This document shows, one piece after another, positions 46,614 to 64,000 of a DNA stretch of 64,000 nt. The notes under the pieces are model-generated. The model made no database searches, was not told where the DNA came from, and saw only the letters and a list, made by a program, of their open reading frames with translations. The DNA is from Telopea speciosissima (Eukaryota > Streptophyta > Magnoliopsida > Proteales > Proteaceae): contig NC_057922.1 in assembly GCF_018873765.1 (NCBI RefSeq), positions 64,008,755 through 64,072,754 on the forward strand, read 5' to 3'. The first letter of the stretch is position 1, and each line of letters opens with the position of its first letter. Both the position numbers and the translations under genes were made by a program.

Positions 46614-47557
46614 TGTTAAGTGATTTGTTTATATGTCCAAGTAAAAACTTAAATAAAAAATAAATACTTCAAAGAACAATCACACCTGAGATGGAGAACC
46701 CTGGATTCAGACGGCGAAAGAAAAGATCGCGATAGTGCGACGACGTCGGCGTTGGTGCTGACTCTAATGGTGTAGATCCGATTTGATTTTGTACAGCCGA
46801 AATCAAGAGGAAATAAGATTCTCACAAGTTCTTTTAACTTCTGACTTTTGTTTTGTCTTTTTCTACCTTTTTTTTTTTTTTTTTTTTTTTTTTTTCAATG
46901 GTCAAATCAAAGGAAATAGAAAATAGCAAACTTTCTGCCAACGAATTTTTGCAAAATTCGTATTATGCAAAAGTCCCTTTCTCTCTCTTCTTTTTGATCA
47001 AATCAACAATACTTTTTCTTTTTTTTTTTTCAATCAAACTGTCAAATCAAGAGAAGGTTTGAAAAAACCTTACGGTCAAAAGAGTAATTTCTCTTGACAA
47101 AGGTTTGGACAAAGAAGGCTTTCGGCCAAAAGAGGGATTCCTCTCTGCAACTGAAACAGAAACTTTAAAGTTAAGGAATTCCAACGCTACCAAGACCAAA
47201 ACCCCGAATAAGTCACTGCTTGTATTCGGTTGAAATAGGAATAACCCTCTACCCACCACGGCTGATGACAGCGCTATAGAGCCGCCGTAGTTGGCAACGA
47301 CGATTGCTATCAGAGGTGAGAAGTTCTTCTTTGTGGGTGGAGCCCGCCACACTTTAGTTGTTTTTTTTTTTCAAACAAAAAACAAACGAACAACCAGAAA
47401 ACTTTTGGTTACCAAAGCTTCTGGATAAAGAGGAATAAATCCTGCAGACTTGAACGATGAGCGGCGCCAAATCTGATCTCCAAAGTTGATCGTATAAGAA
47501 CCGCCACGGTGATTCCAATCTCCAAGGTCGATCACACAAACTCTAATGCTTTAAGAT
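46614..47557 (-). other. Copia element 2B: leader between 5' LTR and gag
   Basis: About 940 bp with long poly-T tracts (46867-46896). Contains no recognised protein. The sequence after the LTR (ATCTTAAAGCATTAGAG on the minus strand) is not the usual initiator-Met primer site. Confidence 0.55.
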
Positions 47558-47775
47558 TGTTAGGGTTAGGGTTTTAAGCACAAGGTTGCTTAAAGCATTA
47601 CACCCTGAGTATCTAGTTTGGAATACCCAGACTGCTGCCTCCAGCTAGTATATATAGGAAAACTAGGGTTTAGGTCAGATGGACTAATTACTAAATTACC
47701 CCTCACAGCCTGGGCATTAATACAAGTAAGATTATATTAGAACATATAAAGGGATATTACATAAATACCCTTACA
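47558..47775 (-). repeat. 5' LTR of copia element 2B
   Basis: 218 bp, flanked on the outside by target duplication TTTCT. Near-identical to 41693-41910. Confidence 0.92.
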
Positions 47776-47780
47776 TTTCT

Positions 47781-49352
47781 CTCTCTCCTAAAGCAGGCCA
47801 TCCCTTGATCATACACATGAGTTTGACATTGAATATTCATTGTCTTCTTCCATGTGGTTGTTGTCTTGATCAAATGATATATTCCTTATTAGGAGCTTCT
47901 GCGTAGGTGGATAAACGTACAGGTAATTAACCCTAAACCCCTCCTTGGACTTGGAGATGAATTGAATAAGGCATGCATGAATCTTGATTCTTGGATTATA
48001 AAAAAACTCAATTCCGCAACGTTTGTCTTTAACTTGCACTGAAATGGTGCTTTCGTTTTTTTGGGGGAGGGGGGGGGGGGGCGCAAAGGGATCGAATCGA
48101 TAGCCGTCTTCACCTTCCGGTGAATGGTGCTGCGGTGCCTATAAGATAAAAAGCTCTTCTTTCAGTTTCTGTCTTTGCCTTTTTCTCAAGTTGGCCGGTG
48201 TGGGTTGTTGTTTGGTGAGTTTTCTCGTTCATGATCATCGCTCTGTTACTTTGCCATAACAGATGTGTCTAAGCTAGAGGTGTGGGGTTGTGGAGTGACA
48301 CGCAGCCGGAGGGTCATTGGGACAAAGTGTGTGTTAGTGCTCAGTGCTGCTGGTGGATTGACGAAGGCATGATGCGAGCGTGATATACTTGCCTTGTCAA
48401 TATCTGCATACATGGATAGCCCACATATATAATGATGAAAGAATTTATTTTAATCTTTAATTCACAAAGCATTTCAGTGTTAGTCTATAGTTAGTTAAAC
48501 TATCTATGGCTGCCTGGTCACACTTACACCAACGAGTGCCAATGAGAGCACACAAGCATATCAATATTGATGGAATTTTTTTATTTCATGGAGGCAGGGT
48601 TAGGTGGTAATTTTGTGTGTTTCTATATTTAGACGCAGGATGTCAGGATGCACGCTATTAGGAAGTGTTTTTTTTACTTTAAACTATTCCAGTATACATT
48701 TTATTAGGTGTAAAACGCAGTTTAAAGCAAGAAAACAACGAAGAACTAAATTTCAGAATACATTCTAAAAGCAGAATCTATCGTAAGAATGCATATCAAA
48801 CACAGGTTTCAATGTAATTGATGAACCTTGGTACACCGTTGTTTTATACTTTTTTGGGGAGAGGGTTCCCCACGTTGCCAATGTGTGGAAGAATCTACCC
48901 GTTGCATCAATGATTGTCATGCAACAGTACCATCCACATGTGACCCACATATTTAAAATAGGAGAAAAAGAATAATAAAATAACCCATGTGAAAGGGAAA
49001 TTACACTTTAGCATTGTGGAAAAGTTTTTTTGAATCTTTTTTTACAGAAATACAACTGAGATGCATTGGTAGAGTATTTTGATTTATTAAGATTATAACA
49101 TTTCTAACTAGCCATTGTAAGCGTTCTAAGTTGAACCCAAATCCATGCCAATGTAGGCTGGCCATGCGGCCATGGGATAGAAAAGAAAATCATCATGTTG
49201 AGAAACAAGTTCGAAACAACAAATGGTGAAAAAATAGAACTGATCAAGGGATATACTCCAATTTCTACCAAATATTAGATCTGAAACATTATTAATGCGA
49301 CTAGGATGGTTAATTATATCTAGACCAAGGTAAATTCGTGACCACAACCAAG
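47781..49352. other. Intergenic; dispersed repeat copy 2 inside
   Basis: No gene recognised. 48061-48081 has a G-run of about 20. 48850-48985 aligns with the dispersed repeat at 33795-33950. Confidence 0.4.
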
Positions 49353-49530
49353 TAAGGGTGTCAAAATAGAACTGGAAGTGGAATTGAATGTTGGAACCGA
49401 AACCAACCGTTTACGATCCCGCACCATAGAAAAATGATCCATTGTTGATTTCATAGGTTATCTTTCTAGTTCGGTTTTGATTTGCAATACCAAACCGATG
49501 GTTTTAAACCGAATATGAACTGGAAAAAAA
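49353..49530. mobile_element. hAT-type MITE fragment
   Basis: The left end TAAGGGTGTCAAAATAGAAC matches the MITE at 28537. It continues with CCGTTTACG and GGTTTTAAACCG words. No right end found. Confidence 0.45.
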
Positions 49531-49993
49531 CAAATAGAAACCGATACCTCTCACTCAAATACTAACACATGCATCAGTTGGATTAATTAATAAAATAATG
49601 ATTAATTTAATAACTAACAATTGTTGCATCATATTTGAAACATTAAATAAGTAAAATATCTTAGGATTAACTATATATTTTTTTTTGGTTGAATAGGTTT
49701 AACTATATAATATACATGTTCAAGTATAGAGATCTGTTGGATGTCTCTTCCCTATGGCTGAAGGACATAGACTGACAGACCATTCTACCTTCCCCCCCCC
49801 CCCCCCCTTCTCTCTCCCCAGAGTCGTCCTTCGGCTCAAGTTCACCATTGGGGAAGGTTTTAGAGGGGCTAAAACCCCATATAGAGTTAATGTACATAGC
49901 TTAGTCTAAAACCCAACCTTCCACAGCTCTTAGCTATACACATTTGAGACCATTATATCGGAGACATCTTCTTGCCGTCTTTTGATTCCTCAC

Positions 49994-50780
49994 TCACAAA
50001 ATGAGAACTAATAGAATCCATGGTAGAGAAAATGTTCTTTGAGATAAAAAAAAGTAAGACATTAAATATGTTGGCATACATCTAAGTACGGATTTAATTA
50101 AGACTTTCCATAATACAAGTTTGTTATGAACCTTATGCACAATAGGTGAAAACGTGTTTTTCACTGCTCTATTTATAAATCGAGATGCTCCTAGATAACT
50201 AGATGAGGTCCATGAGGATAACATCTCAGCCATACTAAGAATACAGCAAATCTACTGTCTCAACCTAATTGAAGTACTTTTACCCAAAAAAATACTTCTC
50301 TTGTTATTTATGCTCAAAACAGATAGGACTTCAAAAAGACTAAAGACTGCCTGGATGGTATTAATATCCTCCAAGTTTGTTTGACAAAAAACTAATATAT
50401 TATCAGCAAAAGTAAATGTGTAAGTGTAATTTCAGGAGCTGATTGTGCAATTTTGATTCCTTTGAAACGTTTTAAGGTCTCTATAAACGGCTAAGAGACG
50501 AGAGAGGTTTTCCATAACTATGATAAATAAGTATACACTCAGATGGCATCCTTGCCGGGTCCCTCTAGATGGTTCAAAGAAGTCAAAAAGATCATTTTAG
50601 CTAAATAGAGTACCGGATAGAGAAGAGTAAATAGCTTATTAGATCACCCTAGAGACTAGAGAATCCTACAAATTCAAAGAGAACTCGAAAAAAGGCCCAT
50701 TCTAACTTATCGCCACCCATCCTTTCTGCCCTTTACAATGTTTCATATATTGGATTATTTCATGGCAACAATTATGCTAT
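49994..50780 (-). pseudogene. L1-type LINE reverse-transcriptase fragment
   Basis: Minus strand, several stops. EPSRGTRQGCHLSVYLFIIVMENLSRLL resembles the GxRQGDPLSPYLF..VME.LSR.L block. FADNILVFCQ corresponds to the catalytic FADD, with the second Asp changed to Asn, and VLIKSVLRCMPTYLMSYF is the block following the palm. The element is old and inactive. Confidence 0.7.
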
Positions 50781-51631
50781 AAAGTTGATATGATTCATGA
50801 GCCCTAGCAAACAACTTATAAATGCTATAGTACAGAAGCTAATATGGCTACACTTCAAACGATTGTTTTGCAAGGACTGTAAGGATATACCTAGAAAGAG
50901 CCTAATCACTCAACATAGATTAATAATCCAATATATGTGTCTCATTACATAGGACCATAAGATAGAACTTATCAGACCTAAAATAAGGTGGATCTTATAA
51001 GAAGTGTCCGTGAAAGCATTTTTGCTAATAAAAGTTATCAAACAATCAAAGTGAGACTTTGAGGGAGAAAATAACACAATGTGGAATGAGATGAAAATTT
51101 TATTAAGAAAAATGCTAAAGAGGTTCTAGGAGAATCGAAAAATATTCATCAAAACCCTAGGAAGATTTCGTGGTGGGATGATGAAGTCCAAGGTAGCATG
51201 AAAGGATTGCATCATCATCTAGGTGAAAGAAACCTGGGTGCAATTTTTTTGGGACCGAAAAAACACCGAATAATGTAATGTGGCAACTACAGAGGAACTA
51301 AAATAGTAACAATTGTGGGAACCTTACTACTCATCAAATAACTTGTAATTTAACCAAAAATATTTTTGCAAGGTGCCTAAACCGAAATCCAAAATACACA
51401 GCCATGGGGGAAAATTGAAAAGTAGCCAAAACCACAATAAAAAATACACAACCACATGTAAGACGGAACAACAGAACACTAGAAAAAAAAATTGAGTCTA
51501 TAAAGCGAGACAAAAACAGACTAAAATGTCTTCCCCTTGATCACATCAAAAGATCAGCAAAAATCCTCTCTGAACTCGGGACAAAGAAATTACACCGTAA
51601 GACTTGTTTGGACCAACATATATGATCGATC
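50781..51631. other. Region downstream of the uS3 gene
   Basis: No gene recognised. It may include more decayed L1 sequence; the presumptive 3' UTR of the minus-strand uS3 gene lies at its right end. Confidence 0.35.
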
Positions 51632-60728
<9,097 letters not shown>

Positions 60729-60816
60729 TCTCTGCGGAATCGTGCGATTTTCGTTCCCAAATGAAGCAACAAAAGGGCGCAGGATTTCTTTTCAGCTTCT
60801 CTTCGCGGGGTTATTG

Positions 60817-60825
60817 AAACCCTAA
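60817..60825 (+). promoter_or_regulatory. Telo-box near the uS3 start
   Basis: AAACCCTAA, the telo-box common in plant ribosomal-protein promoters and leaders, lies about 90 bp upstream of the ATG. A second copy is at 60950-60958. Confidence 0.65.
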
Positions 60826-60940
60826 ATTTTACGTATGGAGAAACTTGCTTACAACCTTAAGAAGCGTGGGATGCCTGCAAGTGATCGAACGATCAATAAT
60901 TTGCGTTCTTGCTTTGGACGGACATAAGCATATGAGTTTG

Positions 60941-60950
60941 GTTTTTTATA
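60941..60950 (-). promoter_or_regulatory. Putative TATA box of uS3
   Basis: On the minus strand this reads TATAAAAAAC, directly after a telo-box (TTAGGGTTT) and about 215 bp upstream of the ATG. It predicts a start site near 60910. Confidence 0.5.
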
Positions 60951-61270
60951 AACCCTAATTAGAATTTTTACTTAGAGAACTTCTAAAAAGAAAAATTACC
61001 CGGAATATACAATATGGCTCCAAAGCCTACTGACATATACAGTTACACTGTCCATCCATTGGTTCGGTCCGATTTTGGTCTAATACTGAGCCAAATCTAA
61101 ACCAAACCGTTAAATAGAAGTTAGGTTGTTTGGTTAAGTTTTTATCGTTTTATTCTTATTGGGTTATAATCGATCCAACACAGGTTTTGGCCCTTTTTTT
61201 GTTTGGGTAAAGTTTTGGCCCCATTCATTTCTATGTTACGTAGAAGTATTTTTAAAAGGCATTTTGTAAT

Positions 61271-61414
61271 GGACAAAGTTTTCCTCCATCCATAGCACAA
61301 ACCCCTCCTAGGGTTTTTATATGTTCCAAAATACCCTCTCGATACTCATTCCCACCCTCTTCCGTCCCTTAGTGAATGGGATCCCATTTACCGTGGGTGG
61401 AGGGAAACTTTGTC
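61271..61414. mobile_element. Short MITE (144 bp), family shared with 36203
   Basis: Inverted ends: left GGACAAAGTTTTCCTCCATCC, and the right end reads GGGTGGAGGGAAACTTTGTC. Flanks ATTTTGTAAT and ATTTTTTATT are alike but not a clean duplication. Confidence 0.65.
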
Positions 61415-61594
61415 ATTTTTTTATTGTCAAATGGTTTCTAATTTTACTTTTTAACTATTTCAGTTTTCAGTATAATTTTTTTTTTTTTTTTTTAATGATG
61501 GTAAATAATGTCATTTTATATATGTATACTCAAAAAATAAGAGTGTCAATTTTTTATAATGACATAAAAATTGTAAGAATGATAATATTTGATA

Positions 61595-61730
61595 GGGGCG
61601 CTGTTCTCTGTGCCGCAGCGCAGGCTGCGCCCAAGCACATGGGGGTGGGTGCAATGACCACCCTGCCCCCTGAGTGGCAGGCTCATGTGCCTGGGTGCAG
61701 CCTGCGCTGCGGCACAAAGAACATTCTCCC
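61595..61730. mobile_element. Mutator-type hairpin MITE (136 bp)
   Basis: Perfect 9-bp duplication TATTTGATA (61586-61594 and 61731-61739). The arms are inverted for about 48 bp: TGTGCCGCAGCGCAGGCTGC on the left, mirrored by GCAGCCTGCGCTGCGGCACA on the right. GC-rich against an AT-rich surround. Confidence 0.87.
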
Positions 61731-61739
61731 TATTTGATA

Positions 61740-63480
61740 ATGACATATTGCTGAGTCACATTCAAATTATTTTTGAAAACTCTTTTATATCCTTGACTTA
61801 GGCCACGTTTGTTTGATGAGGATTTTGATGGGGTGGATAGTTGTACGAACTATTTCATGCCCATGTGATTTGAGGTTGTTTCGTCATTAGGGGTGGAATT
61901 TTGGGTTGACAGCCACTAAACATTGCATTCTTCATGTCGGTCTATGTGGCATCATGTTTCTCCCACCCCATCCCTTTCCAAAGTCCCACCGATTGCTGAA
62001 ATCAAAGGAAAACAGTTGGAAATGGCGTGAGAACACATTGCATCACCCTGCCTTGCCCATCACTACAAATACTGTCATCGTGATCAGTGTGTCCAACCAC
62101 TACACCCATCCATTCAACCCACCCCTGCGAACAACAGAGATCTTTGTAACCACCCTCTCTGCAATCTTTTGATGGAATGGGCCATATTCCAAGCCAAGGC
62201 CGTAGGACATCATTCTCGAATGGTGGTCAGATATGGGGAAGATGAAAGCTATATGACATCATTCTCGAATGGTGTTGAACTTGCAACCGAAGGGGGGGGG
62301 GGAAGCCAAACCAAGCATCATAAAATAGCATTGTGGTGGGTGAATTAGTACACACTACAGACCATAAAACATAAAGGCTTTTTATCAAACACCTAGTGAG
62401 CAACTACTCATAGGGGTATTACAATGCAATAAAGTGGTTGAAAATAAAAACCCCAATTCCAACTAAGATCTACTAGGCATTTACAATAACATCCACCACA
62501 ACCTAGGATCTAAGAATGTAAATGTTGGGAAGAAATCACCTAAATGGTTCAACCACTTGAAGACACTTGCATACAACCACAACCATGAGCTCCACTATGC
62601 TTCTTGAACCTTCAACGATGTGATCAAACTTGAAGATGTTAAATACTTACCTCCAAATGATCCAAACACCAAAAAACACATGATTTTCATTTCTAGGGCA
62701 ATCTTGAGCTCAAACAGACTGTTCCAACAAATTCTCCTTGTTCTCCTTAGAAATTAGCAACTTGGAACACCCAAATCCGAATTGAAATGATCAAGTTAGG
62801 GCCAAAACAACTTAGAGAGATATTTTTGTAAATTTTTGGGCATTTTTATGACATGGGAAAAAGACACTATTTAAGATCGTGAACTTGTGCTGCATTATTG
62901 GCAGTCGGCTGGGATGGAGGCCGTCGAATCTGAGTGATTCTGTCGCGCCATTCGATGGTCGTCAGATCGGTGCTTTACTGACGCATGAGAGTGTGACAAC
63001 TCCCAGAGCATTAAATGGGATCTTAAAGAGAGTGCAATATGCATTGGCGCTGCACTAAATCACTCCTGCGTTATGACGCACTGATCAACGCGACGTTGCA
63101 CTCATGAGAATCTCTGTACGGCTATTTAATGGCTTAACAAATGAAATCTCGGACTCGATAGATTTTCTATTCAGCGTCGATTACAAATGCATCTCTACAC
63201 GCAGCCAATGAACACCTAGGCGTAGGAATTGACGCACAACCACTGCCACAAATCCTCAAATTAGAAACTGAGCCATCGTGGCTCGATCCAAGCCATCCAT
63301 TTGAATTCCGTGAACTTCTTAATATTATAAGCAACCCCTGCGCCAATTCCATGAAGCCCCTCCCGCCTTTTTATCTTTACTTTTTGCCTCTATCAATTTT
63401 GTGATTTTGCTTTAAAAGACATAAACATGTCTACAGGATAAAAAAATTCACAGAAGCTTCTGGACGCAAAACCTTCAAGA
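61740..63480. other. Intergenic; no gene recognised
   Basis: 61799-61860 begins GGCCACGTTTGTTTGATGAG, resembling 30079 (GGCCGCTTGTTTGACGAGG) in the ACL5 intron, so it may be the edge of another MITE. The remainder is unassigned. G-run at 62291-62300. Confidence 0.35.
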
Positions 63481-63509
63481 AAAAACTAAGGCACGGAAAT
63501 CTCACCGAG

Positions 63510-63690
63510 CCAAAGCAGTAGCCCGGCATGGCCAGCCGCACGTGCGGGGGCCTCTACAGGCATGTTGCCCAACGCAGGTGGGGGCCTCTGCGGGCAGCTG
63601 CCCAGTGTGCACGGGGGCCATGCACCATGGGCCTGTGTGGCCCTGTGCCGCCCATGCGAAGGGCTCTGGTGGCCTTGCCATTGCTTCAAA
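63510..63690. repeat. GC-rich patch with GTGCGGGGGCC-like repeats
   Basis: CGTGCGGGGGCCTCTACAGG, AGGTGGGGGCCTCTGCGGGC and GTGCACGGGGGCC recur at intervals of about 45 bp. The segment is far more GC-rich than its surroundings. Frames through it on both strands look like repeat translations. Confidence 0.6.
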
Positions 63691-64000
63691 AGGCCATGTG
63701 ACCTTAATATTTTGCGACATCATCCAAACAAATGCTACCACCTCATCAAACCATGGTGAGTCCCACACAAATGTATACACCAAAATGCATGTCATTTCAA
63801 TTAAATCCCATGCTGAACCATTGCAACCATTTAACCCATTAACAATACGATCCATGTAAGGCCTAGAACAAAATTATTAAAATACCCTTGGGCATCAAAA
63901 CACATGAAAAACATGCATATACAACCATCCCAAACGCAACTCCAACACTGCTACCAATATGTACCATTGCCAGCAATAACAACATATACACTTCAAAAGT
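63691..64000. other. Window end, nothing recognised
   Basis: AT-rich with no supported gene or repeat. Confidence 0.35.

Larger units (their letters stand above)
41693..47775 (-). mobile_element. Copia element 2B: full-length, frameshifted (6.1 kb)
   Basis: LTRs of 218 bp (41693-41910 and 47558-47775) in the minus direction begin TGTAAGGG and end CCTAACA. Perfect 5-bp duplication TTTCT (41688-41692 and 47776-47780). A purine tract AGGAGGAGAT precedes the 3' LTR. Domain order gag, protease, integrase, reverse transcriptase, RNase H is that of Ty1-copia. By eye the LTRs differ at about four positions, so the insertion is recent. Several frameshifts disable it. Confidence 0.92.

Noticed and set aside
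61505..61746. Frames across 61.5-61.75 kb as a small gene
   Set aside because: They are translations of the inverted arms of the hairpin MITE.
63486..63859. Overlapping frames on both strands in the GC-rich patch
   Set aside because: They translate a GC-rich repeat, which keeps all frames open; no protein family is visible.

Overview
The window is nuclear DNA from a flowering plant. Three intact intron-containing housekeeping or developmental genes, all read on the minus strand, sit in AT-rich DNA filled with Ty1-copia retrotransposons, solo LTRs, an RTE-type LINE, L1 fragments, an Au-like SINE and many short hAT- and Mutator-type MITEs. No bacterial, organellar or viral gene block is seen. 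Species cannot be fixed from the sequence. The very long transposon-laden introns (9.1 kb and 7.8 kb) suggest a plant with expanded introns.

Layout. 1-3.1 kb: an L1 fragment with an in-frame 84-bp duplication, then a foldback hAT MITE. 3.1-14.2 kb: the gene for the TFIIE beta subunit, four coding exons. Its 9.1-kb third intron holds a copia element whose gag-to-RT core is inverted relative to its own LTRs, a solo LTR and a SINE. 14.2-24 kb: two more solo LTRs of the same family, one lying inside a 5'-truncated RTE LINE. A plausible minus-strand leader exon at 23.6-23.9 kb could be the true 5' end of the TFIIE beta gene. 24.8-27.8 kb: a Mutator-like element with a 9-bp target duplication, split by a different solo LTR. 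28.4-32.8 kb: an intact ten-exon thermospermine synthase gene of the ACAULIS5 type with three MITEs in its introns. 33-38 kb: intergenic MITEs. 38.4-47.8 kb: two close relatives of one copia family, the first an internally deleted copy, the second full length but frameshifted. 48-51.3 kb: intergenic with an L1 fragment. 51.6-60.7 kb: the six-exon gene for cytosolic ribosomal protein uS3, whose third intron contains a non-autonomous LTR retrotransposon and a tandem array of about 395-bp units. 61-64 kb: MITEs and a GC-rich patch.

The three genes are functionally unrelated (Pol II initiation, polyamine synthesis, translation) and form no operon-like unit. The main interest is structural: nested insertions that can be ordered from their target-site duplications, an internal inversion inside a retroelement, and intron growth by transposons around intact exons. 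Exon borders were set by hand from GT/AG sites and reading-frame continuity; all three reconstructed genes give an uninterrupted frame of the usual family length.
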